The notes: generated from the letters alone by a model not told the origin. Shown: positions 1-9,305, numbered from the stretch's first letter. The stretch: DNA of 64,000 nucleotides from Symbioplanes lichenis (GCF_030709675.1 NZ_JAUZQD010000001.1:62001-126000), one strand, 5' to 3'. Made by a program: numbers and translations.

Positions 1-98
1 GACGACGCGCCGGCAGGCCACCGCAAGACCGTTCATGGCTGATCAACCTAGCCCACGAACCAGTGGCCATGGTCACGCCCGAGCGGCAATCCCCGTGC

Positions 99-554
99 CT
101 ACGCGATCACCACGGTCGGGGTGATGGTGATGGTGGAGTTCAGGGAGTTGGCGATGTAGCACTCCTCGTGCGCCTGCTCGACCAGCTCGAGGACGAGGGA
201 CTCGGCCGCGCCGGCCACCTCGATCACCGGGCGCAGCTCGATCGTCTCGATGCGGGCCTTGCGCAGGTCCTCGCTCAGATAGCCGGTCGCGTCGTCGGTG
301 TAGCGGACCACGTCGAGGTGCTTGCGCGCGGCCAGCGACAGGAAGGACAGCAGCTGGCACGAGCTCGCGGCCAGCACCACGAGCTGCTCGGGGTTGAGCC
401 GGGCGGCGTCGCCGCGGAAGTGCGGGTCGGCGCTCAGGGTCAGCGCCGCGGTGGCGGGTGGGGCGGTGGCGCGGTGTTCCCGGCTGTACGCGCGGTAGCC
501 CGCCCCCGTCGAGCCGTCCCACTCCAGCCGGGTCTCGTGCGCGAGTCGCTCCAT
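99..554 (-). CDS. OsmC family protein
   Basis: The 151-aa product matches OsmC/Ohr-type proteins, which reduce organic or fatty-acid hydroperoxides with a pair of reactive cysteines. The order of elements fits: an N-terminal segment with LEWDG, a central helix with NPEQLVVLAASSCQLLSFL (the first conserved Cys), and a C-terminal HEECYIANSLNSTITI segment carrying the second Cys. Both cysteines are present, so peroxidase activity is plausible. ATG start at 552-554; no strong ribosome binding site is seen upstream. It lies 18 nt downstream of the ABC ATPase gene on the same strand, so it is probably the last gene of that operon. The link to the exporter is positional only. It is less likely to be a plain OsmC regulator-type domain. 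Confidence 0.88.
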   Translation of the reverse strand: MERLAHETRLEWDGSTGAGYRAYSREHRATAPPATAALTLSADPHFRGDAARLNPEQLVVLAASSCQLLSFLSLAARKHLDVVRYTDDATGYLSEDLRKARIETIELRPVIEVAGAAESLVLELVEQAHEECYIANSLNSTITITPTVVIA

Positions 555-572
555 GAGGCGAAAGCCTAAGAC

Positions 573-1223
573 CTACCGGACGAGGACGGCTGTCCCGTCG
601 GCGAGGTGCAGCTCGTGGTCGCAGGCCGCCGCGGCTTCCGGGTCGTGGGTGGCGAGGACCACGGCGGCGCCCCGGGCGGCCTCGGCGCGGAGCAGGTCCA
701 TGACCTTCTGGCGGTTGGCCGCGTCGAGCTCGCTGGTCACCTCGTCGGCCAGGAGCACGTCGCCGCGGAGGGCGAGGCCGCGGGCGATGGCCGTGCGCTG
801 CTGCTGGCCGCCGGAGAGCTCCTCGACCAGCTGGCCGGCCTGGCCCGCGAGGCCGAGCCGGTCCAGGGACTCCGCGGTGGTGCGGCGGGCCGCGGCCGGG
901 TCGGAGCCGGTCGCCATCATGGCCACCGCCACGTTCTCCGCGGCGGTGAGGATGGCCGCCAGCGCGTTCTCCTGCGGGATGAGCACGACGCCGAGCGCCA
1001 CCCCGTGGTCGCGGCCGGCCAGGTCGGACCCGTCGACCAGCACCTGGCCCGCACGGGGGCGCAGCACTCCCGCCATCGCCGCCAGCAGGGTCGTCTTGCC
1101 GGCGCCGGAGGTGCCCGTCACGGCCAGCAGCTCCCCCGGGCGGGCGGTGACCGTGACACCGCGCAGCACCGGGTCCCCGGGGCCGTACCCCAGGTCCACG
1201 TCCTTGATCGTCAGCGTGCGCAT
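573..1223 (-). CDS. ABC transporter ATP-binding protein (MacB/LolD type)
   Basis: A 216-aa ABC ATPase. Walker A is GTSGAGKTT (about residues 37-45), the Q-loop is IPQEN, the signature is LSGGQ (136-140), Walker B with catalytic Glu is VLLADE (156-161), and the switch His lies in ATHDP. Size and the ADEVTSELD segment are typical of the LolD/MacB/FtsE group, which powers FtsX-like permeases. ATG at 1221-1223 is chosen because AGGA lies 8 nt upstream; a GTG at 1224-1226 directly before it is the alternative. It is 9 nt downstream of the second permease and almost certainly energises both permeases as a mechanotransmission-type exporter or lipoprotein/peptide extruder at the membrane. Confidence 0.93.
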   Translation of the reverse strand: MRTLTIKDVDLGYGPGDPVLRGVTVTARPGELLAVTGTSGAGKTTLLAAMAGVLRPRAGQVLVDGSDLAGRDHGVALGVVLIPQENALAAILTAAENVAVAMMATGSDPAAARRTTAESLDRLGLAGQAGQLVEELSGGQQQRTAIARGLALRGDVLLADEVTSELDAANRQKVMDLLRAEAARGAAVVLATHDPEAAAACDHELHLADGTAVLVR

Positions 1224-1232
1224 CACAGAGTC

Positions 1233-4232
1233 CTATCGAGAGATCCGCCGGCCCGCCACGACGGCCGCACCGGTCAGCACCATCAGCACCACCACGGCCA
1301 CGCCCACGACCTGCCACCAGTGCGGCCAGACCGGCAGCGGCAGCGGCGGCGGCTTCAGGCCGGCCAGCGGCAGGGTCCGGCCGGTGAGGTTGTAGCCGAG
1401 CAGACCCGCGCCGGTCCCGGCCGGGACCGCCACGAGCACGAGCATGGGGTACGCCCACAGGCCCGCCCGCCGCGCCACCCGCGCGCTGAGCCCCTGCACC
1501 CGCAGCGCCGCCAGGTCCTCCGCCTGGCGCGGCCGGTCCACGTCGGCCGCCAGCAGCAGCGCCCCGGCGCCCAGCAGCAGCGCGAGGACCGTCGCCAGCA
1601 CGTAGAACCACAGGGAGATGGCCGGACCCTGCCGGGCGAGCTGCGCGCGGACCTCGGCGGTGCGGACGTCGCCGGCGATCGTCAGGCCCTGGGTGGACAG
1701 CCGGTCGAGGACGTCGGCCGGGGCGTCGTCCGTGAGCCACACCTCGGGCTTGTCGGCCGCTTGTTCGACGGCGGCGGCGCGGTCGGCGTACTCGAGGTCG
1801 GTCATCCAGGCGAAGAGCCCGAGCCGCGGAATGCTGTGCAGGTCCACCGCGCGGTCCACCGGGTGCAGCTGCTTGTCGAGGCCGGTGATCTGGTTGCCGG
1901 CCCGTCCGGCGATCGCGGCGGGCACCGTTCCGGGGCTGTCGGCCGGTTGCAGCAGGACCCCGTTCTGGCTGAGCCCGTTCGGCGCGGCGATGTCGAGGAC
2001 CAGGCCCGCCGGGCCGCCGGAGACGCTGCCGTCCGCCGACACGCGCCAGCGGGCAGGGTCGGCGAGCCGGTCGGCGGGCAGGGCCGCGGCGACCGGGTTG
2101 ACGCTGCCGAGCGCGGTCACCACCAGGTGGGCGGTGACGTTTCCGGAGACGGCCGCCTGCACCTGGATGCCGTCCAGCCGGCAGCCGCCGGCGCACAGCT
2201 CGGTGCGCTGGCTGTAATCCTTCACGCCCTCGCGGATGGTCCCGAGGTCGAGCAGGGTCGAGTCGCCGCCGCGCAGGGAGCTGACCGCCACGAGCAGTCC
2301 CAGCATCCGTCCGCCGGAGGGCAGGTTGCTCGCGTCGACCCGCAGCGACACGTCCCGGCCCGGGATGACGACCGGCTCCTGCGGCACGGCGGGGCGCAGG
2401 GCCCGCGCGACCTCGGCCGCCTGCGGGCCGCTGCCGGGCCATGTCGCCACCGTGGCCAGCCGGGGGCTGTCGACGGCGAGACCGGCCGGTTCGCCGTTGT
2501 GGTTGCCTTCCGTCCGGACGACGGCCATCGCGAAGCGCCCGTCCGGGTCGGCCGCCCGGACGGCGCTCAGCAGCTTCCACGGCGAGACGGGGGTGACCGT
2601 CAGCACCCGGTCGGCGCCGGTGCCCTGCTCGGCGATGACGTTCCGGTCGCGCAGGCCGGACCCGATCGCGCAGGTCACGTACGCGGCCACACCCGAGACG
2701 GCCACGAGCAGCGCGAGCAGGCTCGTGGCGCCCGATCGGCGGGCGAGCTGGAGTCCGGCCAGCGCCACGTCCGTCCGGCCCCGCCGCAGCGCCCGGGCGG
2801 CGACGCGGGCCGCGACCGGGACGAGGATCCGGGCGACCAGGAGCGCGGCGGCAAAGATGACCAGGCCCGCGGCGAAGACCCCCGCGCCCTCGGGGACCCC
2901 GGAGAGCGAGAGCTGCACGGTCGTCACCACGGCGAGCAGCACGGCGAGGATCTCCAGGACCGGCGCGCGGCGGCCGGCGCCGGTGACCCGCCGCAGCAGG
3001 ACGGCGACCGGGGCGAAGAGCTGCCGGCGCAGGGCGAGCAGGGCCGCCAGCAGCGCGGCGAGGGCGGCCGGGGCCGCGTACACGAGGGAGCCGAACCCCG
3101 CGGCGGTGCCGACGCCGGGGAAGAGCACCGCGGCCATCAGGTTGATCAGCAGCTGGCCGGCGAGACAGCCGGCCAGCGCGCCGGCGACGACGGCGACGAG
3201 GTTCTCGCCGGTCGCGAGCAGCAGGCGTTCCCACCGGCGCACGCCGCGCAGCGCGACGACGGCGAGCTCGGGCCGCCGGGCCTCCGCGCCGTAGCCGGCC
3301 GCCAGGAAGATGACGAAGCAGGAGAGCACGATCAGCGGCACCGCGACGACCGGCACGATCAGCCGGGCGGTGGCCCGGCCGTCGTCGATGCGGGTGAGCA
3401 GCTCGGGCAGGCCGGTGGACACGGAGACGCTCGCGCCCAGGTTCTGGATCATCTTGTCCAGCGTGTCCAGGGCGGCGCGGAGGTCGTCCAGCCGGTCGAC
3501 GCCGAGCGCGCCCGGCCCGGCGCTGCTGTCCACGGACTTCGAGGCGAACTTGTGGTCCATCGCGGCCACGGTGGCGCCGGGCGTGAAGACGGGCTCGCCG
3601 GGCCGGTTGCCGGGGTTCGCGGCGAAGTAGCCGTGCCCGCCCCAATAGGTCGCCCCCGGCGCCGGCACGGTGTAGGTCCCGGCGACGATCATCGTCAACG
3701 GCTTCCCGGCCTCGAAGTACATCTGGAACGCCGGGTCCTTGCTGTACTCGGCGTACGCCAGCGTGACGCTGTCCCCGGCGGTCAGCTTCAGCCGCTCCGC
3801 GGTGCTCGCCCCGAGCACGATCTCGCCGGAGGCCGCCGCGCACCGGCCGGTGACCATGGTCAGGTGGGCACAGAAGTCCTGCCGGAAGACGAGCCGCGAG
3901 GCCCGTACCGTGTCCGGCTCGATCCCGACGGCCGGGTACTCCACGGCGTACACCTGGGTGAAGCCGGGCAGGTCGGCCAGGGCCGGGCCGAGGTCGGCGA
4001 AGGACACACCGCGCGCGCCGGCCGACGCGGCGTCGTTCTCCGTCCGGGTGAGGGCCAGGCCGCGCTCGGTCGCGGTGGCCGTGTCGACCTGTCCCGCCGC
4101 CACGGCCCGGTCGGCCGCGCGCAGATAGGCGGGGGCGGCGACGGCGGCGGCCACGGCGAGCATCGCCAGCAGGGCCATGGCCACGGCTTGCCGGCGGCGG
4201 CGCAGCAGCATGGCGAGGATCAGGGCGGTCAT
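1233..4232 (-). CDS. ABC transporter permease, FtsX-like, ~999 aa
   Basis: A large membrane protein with an N-terminal helix (MLAMLAVAAAVAAPAYL region), a long extracytoplasmic domain, a four-helix block in the middle (around residues 290-480), a second extracytoplasmic domain, and a C-terminal block of about three helices ending in GRRISR. This two-FtsX-domain design is usual for actinobacterial ABC permeases of about 800-1050 aa. ATG 4230-4232 overlaps the stop of the upstream permease in an ATGA arrangement, so the two are translationally coupled. The conserved LAALRVQGL segment near the C-terminal helices matches LRALRVQGL in the neighbouring permease, showing they are paralogues. Substrate unknown; no regulator adjoins the operon. 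Confidence 0.88.
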   Translation of the reverse strand: MTALILAMLLRRRRQAVAMALLAMLAVAAAVAAPAYLRAADRAVAAGQVDTATATERGLALTRTENDAASAGARGVSFADLGPALADLPGFTQVYAVEYPAVGIEPDTVRASRLVFRQDFCAHLTMVTGRCAAASGEIVLGASTAERLKLTAGDSVTLAYAEYSKDPAFQMYFEAGKPLTMIVAGTYTVPAPGATYWGGHGYFAANPGNRPGEPVFTPGATVAAMDHKFASKSVDSSAGPGALGVDRLDDLRAALDTLDKMIQNLGASVSVSTGLPELLTRIDDGRATARLIVPVVAVPLIVLSCFVIFLAAGYGAEARRPELAVVALRGVRRWERLLLATGENLVAVVAGALAGCLAGQLLINLMAAVLFPGVGTAAGFGSLVYAAPAALAALLAALLALRRQLFAPVAVLLRRVTGAGRRAPVLEILAVLLAVVTTVQLSLSGVPEGAGVFAAGLVIFAAALLVARILVPVAARVAARALRRGRTDVALAGLQLARRSGATSLLALLVAVSGVAAYVTCAIGSGLRDRNVIAEQGTGADRVLTVTPVSPWKLLSAVRAADPDGRFAMAVVRTEGNHNGEPAGLAVDSPRLATVATWPGSGPQAAEVARALRPAVPQEPVVIPGRDVSLRVDASNLPSGGRMLGLLVAVSSLRGGDSTLLDLGTIREGVKDYSQRTELCAGGCRLDGIQVQAAVSGNVTAHLVVTALGSVNPVAAALPADRLADPARWRVSADGSVSGGPAGLVLDIAAPNGLSQNGVLLQPADSPGTVPAAIAGRAGNQITGLDKQLHPVDRAVDLHSIPRLGLFAWMTDLEYADRAAAVEQAADKPEVWLTDDAPADVLDRLSTQGLTIAGDVRTAEVRAQLARQGPAISLWFYVLATVLALLLGAGALLLAADVDRPRQAEDLAALRVQGLSARVARRAGLWAYPMLVLVAVPAGTGAGLLGYNLTGRTLPLAGLKPPPLPLPVWPHWWQVVGVAVVVLMVLTGAAVVAGRRISR

Positions 4233-7200
4233 CGGCGGCCTCCCCGCAGGGCCCGGTGCAGCGGCAGGAGCGACAGGCCGCCGGTGACGGCCAGCACCAG
4301 CAGGCAGACGGCACCGGCGGCGAGCAGGGCGACGGCCCCGAGCGGGCCCGGCGGTGGCACCACGCTCCAGCTGTCGGTGAACATCGGGGCGCCGGTCCGG
4401 GCCAGCGGCCGGGCGAGCAGGGCGGCGACCAGTCCGGCGAGGACTCCCAGCAGGACCAGGGCGATGCCCGCCGCGTACCCGACGACGACGGCCGACCGGA
4501 CCGGCAGACCCTGCACCCGCAGGGCGCGCAGCTGGTCGAGGTGCGGGCCGCGGTCGGACGCCGTGGCGACGGCGACGGCCGCGGCGGCGAGCAGCACCCC
4601 GGCCGCGGCGGCGACCAGCGCGAACCGGGCGGCCTGGGCGACACCCTGCTCCCCCAGCCGCGCCGCCTGGGCCGCCACCGTGGAGTCGCCGGTGATCGTG
4701 AGGCCGGCCCGCTGCAGCGCGGGCACCAGGCCGGCCGGCGCGTCTTCCGAGAGCCAGACCTGGGAGATGCCCCGGGAGCCGGCGGCACCCGCTATCCGGC
4801 GCGTCGTCTCCAGGTCCGTGAGCACGCCGCTGCCGCCGGCGACGGGCAACGCACTCACCCGCCCGGCGATGCGCACGGGCACGACCGAGTCGCCCACCGA
4901 GCTCACCGACGGGTCCTCGAACAGCCATTCCTTCGGCGGCGTCCCGGCCAGGAGCACCGGCACCGGGAGCGTGCTGTCCACCGCGTACACCCGGTTGCCC
5001 TTCGGCAGGTCGTCGGCGGCCGAGACGGTGAGGGACAGAGTCAGCGCTCCGGGCGCGGCGCTGAGCGCGGTCGGCGTACCGGTGAAGTCACCGCGCCACC
5101 GGCGGGCGTCGCCCAGGGCCGCCGCGTCGAGCACGTCGCGATCCGGGTTCTGCTGGCGCAGCCCGAGCAGGGTCACCTTGCGCAGCTCCGGTGGCGGATC
5201 CGCCGCGGCCGTGTTGCTCGGCGGCGCCACGGGAGGCTTGTAACGGGCGACCTCCCACCGGGTCAGCCGGCAGCCTGGTGCCTCCGCGCACCCCTGCACC
5301 CGTACGGTCAAAGTGTGCTCGCCCCGCGGCAGCACCGCACCCTCCGTGGCGACCGCACCCGTCGCCTCCTGCTGCACGGTGACCAGGAACCGGACCGTCT
5401 TCGCGCCCTCATTGCGCACCCGCGCGGTCACGGTATCCCCGGTGATCGCAGGGGCGACCGGGGCGTCGGGACTGAGCGACCGCGTCAGCGTGCCGGGGTC
5501 GCCGTACTCGGGCCGCCAGTTCGCCACCGCGCCGAGCCTGCCGCTGTCCACCGCGACCAGGGGCGGCACGGCGGCGGGATCGCTGACGACGGCCATCGCG
5601 TCCCGGCCGCCCGGGTCCGCGGTCCGGACCGCTTCGAGCAGCGCCGTGGCGTTCGCGGCGGTGACGGTCAGCACCCGGGCGGCGCCCACCTCCACCTCGG
5701 CCCGGTCGGTGCGGGCGCGATCGTTGGCGGACCACAGCCCGCCGGCCGTCACGAACAGCGCCACCGCCACGGTGACGAGGGCGAACACCCGGTCGGTGCC
5801 GGGCTGGCGGGAGATGCGGACGGCGGTCAGGCCGAGCCGCAGCTGCCCGCCGCGCAGGGCGACCGCCCCGGCGGCGTCGGCGGCCCGGCTCAGCAACCGC
5901 GCCAGCAGGAGCGCCACCGCCAGCGCGACCAGACCCGGGGCGACCAGGGCCAAGCCGCGGCCCGGAGTGCCGGTGCGGGTCTGGTAGACGGCCGCCACGG
6001 CGATCGCCAGCAGGGCCAGGTCGAGCACGTCGGCCCGCCACGAGCGGCGGCTGTCCGGGACCCGGCGCAGCAGTTGCGCGACGGGCAGCCGCAACGTCAC
6101 GAGCTCGACGGCGGCCAGGGTGAGCAGGCCGCCGAGCAGGACCGCGGCGGCGCCGAGACCGGAGCCCACCAGCACGGACGTACGCTCGTCCGCCTCCACC
6201 GGCCCGACGAGCGCCCAGGCCAGGGCGACGCCGAGCGGGACGCCGAGCAGGGTGCCCCCGAGCAGCGGCACGAGATGCTGGCCGAACGCCAGTCCCAGGA
6301 TCCGCCGGCGCCGGCTGCCGCGCAGTTTGAGCAGCGCCGCGTCGGCCCGGCGCTCGCGACCGGTGTACCGCCCGGCCAGCCCCATGGCGAACCAGCTCAG
6401 CACCAGCACCTGGACCAGCGCGACCAGCACGCCGTCGCGGACCAGGGCCCGGTCGGCGGCGATCGCCGCCAGCAGCGGGGCGGTCGGGTCGGTCAGGTTC
6501 ATGTCCGACGCGTCGTTGGCGGCCCGGGCGGCGTTCGCGAGGACCGCGGCCAGGTCACCCTCCTCGCCGCGCAACAGCGAGCGGGGCAGCTCCACGTCGT
6601 ACATGAACCGGGGCTCGCGGATCAGCGGGTCGGCGAAGGTGCCGAGGGCGGTGAACATCGGGTCGAGCTGCTGCTCGTTGCCGAACGGCCGGTTGCCCCA
6701 GTACGGCCCGGTGGGGTCCACGACGTCGTAGACGGCCGTCACCCGCAGCGCGAGCGGGTCGGACGACGGAGTGACGCCGACCTCGAGGGGCGAGCCCGCG
6801 CTCAGGCGCAGCTCGCGGGCGGTGTCCGCGCTGACAGCGATGTCGCCGGGGCGCTCGGGGCAGGTGCCGGTGATCGTGGCCCGGCTGCAGAAGCCGTCGC
6901 GGTAGGCCAGCGCCACCGTCTGGTTGGAGCCGCCCGTCAGCACCGTCTCGTCGGCGGCCAGGCCGCGCACCGGCTCCGGTCCTCCGGCCGGGAGGTCGAG
7001 CACCCTGCCGGCCGCATCGGCGAAGGCGGCCAGGGACTGCTCCGGGTCGTCGAGGACGCCCGTCTGCCGTACGGACACCACGCGCTGGTCGGCGGGGGCG
7101 TGCTCGACGTCGGACAGGGCGGCGGCCGAGGCGCCCGCGATCGCGTACCAGGGGCCGGCGACCGCCACGGCGGCGGCCAGCGTGGTCAGGATCAGCACGG

Positions 7201-7252
7201 TCAGCGCCTGGGCGGCCCGGGCCCGGACCGCGTGCAGTACCAACGCCAGCAT
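4229..7252 (-). CDS. ABC transporter permease, FtsX-like, ~1007 aa
   Basis: First gene of the exporter operon. ATG at 7250-7252 (MLALVLHAVR) is chosen because the N-terminal basic segment and first helix follow at once; the frame stays open upstream only through the tandem repeat at 7269-7360, whose translation is low-complexity and unlikely to be protein. It has a first helix, a large outer domain, a central helix block with GRERRADAALLKLRG (the typical cytoplasmic FtsX coupling loop), a second outer domain, and C-terminal helices. It is a paralogue of the downstream permease with the same domain order. The two probably form a heterodimer with the single ATPase. Exported substrate cannot be told from sequence. 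Confidence 0.87.
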   Translation of the reverse strand: MLALVLHAVRARAAQALTVLILTTLAAAVAVAGPWYAIAGASAAALSDVEHAPADQRVVSVRQTGVLDDPEQSLAAFADAAGRVLDLPAGGPEPVRGLAADETVLTGGSNQTVALAYRDGFCSRATITGTCPERPGDIAVSADTARELRLSAGSPLEVGVTPSSDPLALRVTAVYDVVDPTGPYWGNRPFGNEQQLDPMFTALGTFADPLIREPRFMYDVELPRSLLRGEEGDLAAVLANAARAANDASDMNLTDPTAPLLAAIAADRALVRDGVLVALVQVLVLSWFAMGLAGRYTGRERRADAALLKLRGSRRRRILGLAFGQHLVPLLGGTLLGVPLGVALAWALVGPVEADERTSVLVGSGLGAAAVLLGGLLTLAAVELVTLRLPVAQLLRRVPDSRRSWRADVLDLALLAIAVAAVYQTRTGTPGRGLALVAPGLVALAVALLLARLLSRAADAAGAVALRGGQLRLGLTAVRISRQPGTDRVFALVTVAVALFVTAGGLWSANDRARTDRAEVEVGAARVLTVTAANATALLEAVRTADPGGRDAMAVVSDPAAVPPLVAVDSGRLGAVANWRPEYGDPGTLTRSLSPDAPVAPAITGDTVTARVRNEGAKTVRFLVTVQQEATGAVATEGAVLPRGEHTLTVRVQGCAEAPGCRLTRWEVARYKPPVAPPSNTAAADPPPELRKVTLLGLRQQNPDRDVLDAAALGDARRWRGDFTGTPTALSAAPGALTLSLTVSAADDLPKGNRVYAVDSTLPVPVLLAGTPPKEWLFEDPSVSSVGDSVVPVRIAGRVSALPVAGGSGVLTDLETTRRIAGAAGSRGISQVWLSEDAPAGLVPALQRAGLTITGDSTVAAQAARLGEQGVAQAARFALVAAAAGVLLAAAAVAVATASDRGPHLDQLRALRVQGLPVRSAVVVGYAAGIALVLLGVLAGLVAALLARPLARTGAPMFTDSWSVVPPPGPLGAVALLAAGAVCLLVLAVTGGLSLLPLHRALRGGRR

Positions 7253-7268
7253 GCCGCCGCCCTCCACC

Positions 7269-7360
7269 CGGGATGATCCCGGGGCCTTCGCCCGAGATGG
7301 TCCCCGGGGCCTCCGCCCGGGATGATCCCCGGGCCTTCGCCCGAGATGATCCCCGGGGAG
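7269..7360. repeat. Four tandem ~24-bp repeats with palindromic core
   Basis: Units start at 7269, 7293, 7318 and 7342 and are 24, 25, 24 and 19 nt long. Each has the form CG(G/A)GATG(A/G)TCCCCGGGG followed by CCTTCGCC or CCTCCGCC. They lie directly upstream of the permease operon, between it and the CorA-type gene end, and could affect the leader of the operon mRNA or form hairpins through the CCCCGGGG core. Confidence 0.9.
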
Positions 7361-7373
7361 GGTAGCGGCAAGA

Positions 7374-8378
7374 TCACAGCCAGCCGCGGCGCTTGAGGTA
7401 CCAATACAGCAACACTCCCGAAACAACGATGACGATCGAGCTGACCAGGAAGCCGCCCGTCGTCTCGTAGCCCCAGTAGGGCACGTTCTGTCCGAAGTAG
7501 CCGGTCACCGCGGTCGGCACGGCGATGATCGCGGCCCACGCCGCCAGCTTGCGGGTCGTCACGTTCAGGTTGTTGCTCTGCTCGTTGAGGTCGGCGTCGA
7601 GCAGCCCGTTGATCCGGTCGCGGGCCTGGTCGAGCGTCTCGGTCGCGCGCCGCGCGTGGTCGTCCACGTCCCGGAAGTACGGCTTCAGCCCGTCGACGAC
7701 GAGGTCGAGCTCCAGCCGCAGGAGCGTCGAGATGACGTCCGGCATCGGCGCCACCGAGCGGCGCAGGTGGACGAGCGCCTTGCGCAGCCCGAAGCCGTAC
7801 ATGCGGACGGGCCGCGGGGCGCCGCCCTCCTCGAGCATCGCGTCCTCGGTCTTGTCCATCGCCTCGTCGAGCGCGCGGGCGCCGGCGAACTGCCCGTCCA
7901 CGACCACGTCGAGCAGCCCGTAGACCAGGAACGAGACGCCGTGCTTGGCCAGCTCCGGCTCGTCGTCCCAGCGGCGCAGCACCGGGCCGAAGTCGCCGGC
8001 GGACTTGCGGACCGTGATGAAGGCGCGCTCGGTGATGAAGGAGCTGATCTCCTGCTTGTCCGAGACGGGTGTCGGTCCGTCGGTGCCGACGCTGACCGCG
8101 TACACGTTCATGAAGAGGTGGTTGCGGTAGCGGTCCAGCTTGGGCCGCTGGTGATCGTGGACGGCGTCCTCGACCGCCAGCGGGTGCAGGCCGAAGATGG
8201 GCGCGACGAGCTGCAGGTCGAGCTCGTCGGGGTCGAGCAGGTCGAGCCACAGCGCCGCGTGCCGGTGCTTCGCCAGGAGCTGCGGGATCTCCTCGAAGGC
8301 GAAGTTCTCGGCGACGACCTTGCCGTCCTCGTAGAGACGGGACATGGTCGGGCATTTCAGGCGCTGTGGCTCGGTCAC
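7374..8378 (-). CDS. CorA family divalent cation transporter, GQN variant
   Basis: A 334-aa CorA-type channel protein for Mg2+ or Co2+. It has the acidic N-terminal cytoplasmic domain (LWLDLLDPDELDLQ, HPLAVEDAVHDHQRPKLD, which are CorA landmarks), a long helical stalk (about 200-270), and two C-terminal membrane helices (AAIIAVPTAVTGYFGQN and SSIVIVVSGVLLYWYLK) with a basic C-terminus KRRGWL. The pore signature normally reads YGMN; here it is YFGQN, so the Met is replaced by Gln. A GTG start at 8376-8378 gives the length shown; ATG at 8343-8345 (MSRLYEDG) is a good alternative, and neither has a clear ribosome binding site. Single gene, between the exporter operon and the alginate lyase. Confidence 0.9.
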   Translation of the reverse strand: MTEPQRLKCPTMSRLYEDGKVVAENFAFEEIPQLLAKHRHAALWLDLLDPDELDLQLVAPIFGLHPLAVEDAVHDHQRPKLDRYRNHLFMNVYAVSVGTDGPTPVSDKQEISSFITERAFITVRKSAGDFGPVLRRWDDEPELAKHGVSFLVYGLLDVVVDGQFAGARALDEAMDKTEDAMLEEGGAPRPVRMYGFGLRKALVHLRRSVAPMPDVISTLLRLELDLVVDGLKPYFRDVDDHARRATETLDQARDRINGLLDADLNEQSNNLNVTTRKLAAWAAIIAVPTAVTGYFGQNVPYWGYETTGGFLVSSIVIVVSGVLLYWYLKRRGWL

Positions 8379-8395
8379 CCTAGGACTCTAAATCC

Positions 8396-9178
8396 TCAGC
8401 TGTGCGTGATCGTCAGCGCGTAGAACTTCACCTTCGCGCCGTTCGTGGTGCTCTCCGAGGAGGACTGGTTGTACGAGCCCGCCTTGAAATACTGCTTGTA
8501 CGGGTTGAAGGACGACGGGATCGCGTAACTGGTCCGCGACCCGTTGACGGTCAGGTTGATCGTGTTCCCGGTGACATTGATGACGTACGTCCACCGCACG
8601 CCCAGGGCGACGTTGCCGACCTTGTGCAGGGTCTGGCCGCCCGCGGGCGAGTTCTCCGTACCGAGATAGATGTCGCCGTTGGGCCGGTAGTAGAGCTCGA
8701 GCAGCGGCTTGGTCGACGAGCCGCCGGAGCCGAGGTGCACCTGCCCGACGGCGACGTTCTTGGTCACCTGAGGGATCCGCAGGTCGGCGCGGAGCGTGTG
8801 GTTGCCGGCGAGCGGCCAGTCGGCGGCCGATCCGTCGGCGTTCATCTCGCGCAGTTCCGAGCGGGCGTAGTTGGAGTTCGGCGTGGTCACGCCCTTCTCC
8901 GGCGCCCAGAAGGTCATCGAGCCGTCGTTCTTGTCGGTCCAGAAGTAGGCGGGGTTGCTGTAGCCGTTCGCGCCCTTGAGCTGCGCGGGCGGGATCGTCG
9001 TCGGCGCGCCGGGCGACCCGATCGGCAGCTGCAACGACCAGACCGCGAGGTTGAAGTTGCCGCCGGGCGCGACGTCGGGGTTGAGGGCCGCCGCGCTGGC
9101 GCTCATCGTGCCGGCGACGCCGAGGGCGCCGACGGTGACGGAGCTGAGCAGGGCGAGGAGCTGGGTTCGGCGTTTCAT
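8396..9178 (-). CDS. Secreted PL7 alginate lyase
   Basis: A 260-aa secreted enzyme that cleaves alginate by beta-elimination. The signal peptide is MKRRTQLLALLSSVTVGALG with a probable AxA cleavage near residues 28-31. All three PL7 hallmark motifs are present: RSELRE (106-111), QVH (146-148) and YFKAGSYNQ (230-238). These carry the catalytic Arg, Gln, His and Tyr residues of the family. QVH rather than QIH is generally linked with polymannuronate preference; that part is inference. The catalytic module fills nearly the whole protein, with no binding module. It is transcribed divergently from the dioxygenase gene, with operator-like palindromes between. Confidence 0.93.
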   Translation of the reverse strand: MKRRTQLLALLSSVTVGALGVAGTMSASAAALNPDVAPGGNFNLAVWSLQLPIGSPGAPTTIPPAQLKGANGYSNPAYFWTDKNDGSMTFWAPEKGVTTPNSNYARSELREMNADGSAADWPLAGNHTLRADLRIPQVTKNVAVGQVHLGSGGSSTKPLLELYYRPNGDIYLGTENSPAGGQTLHKVGNVALGVRWTYVINVTGNTINLTVNGSRTSYAIPSSFNPYKQYFKAGSYNQSSSESTTNGAKVKFYALTITHS

Positions 9179-9246
9179 GCCGGGCCTCCGCTACTGAGGG
9201 GATGAGGTCGGCCGCACCGATGGGGGTCGATGCGACAGCCCTTTCT

Positions 9247-9286
9247 ATCAAGCTTTGATTTTGTTGTCAGTTGACGCTTCAAGTCA
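9247..9286. promoter_or_regulatory. Operator-like palindromes in a divergent promoter region
   Basis: The AT-rich gap between the alginate lyase (start 9178) and the dioxygenase (start 9306) holds ATCAAGCTTTGAT at 9247-9259, a near-perfect palindrome, and TGAC-N7-GTCA at 9272-9286. Such sites are typical of LacI/GntR-type operators. No regulator gene adjoins, so the cognate factor is unknown. Confidence 0.4.
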
Positions 9287-9305
9287 GAGGCGTCATGCTG
9301 GGGCG

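Noticed and set aside
1..98. Leftmost 98 bp as part of a gene
   Set aside because: No convincing coding frame or site was seen; probably the region downstream of OsmC.
73..4788. A continuous open frame of over 1500 codons running across the exporter genes in another reading frame
   Set aside because: Its translation is dominated by Arg, Pro, Gly and Ala as expected from the antisense or offset frames of GC-rich coding DNA; the permease, ATPase and OsmC frames carry recognisable motifs instead.
9255..9305. Upstream extension of the dioxygenase gene from 9255
   Set aside because: The extension covers palindromic promoter DNA, whereas GTG 9306 has a GGGG site and starts at the family's usual N-terminus.
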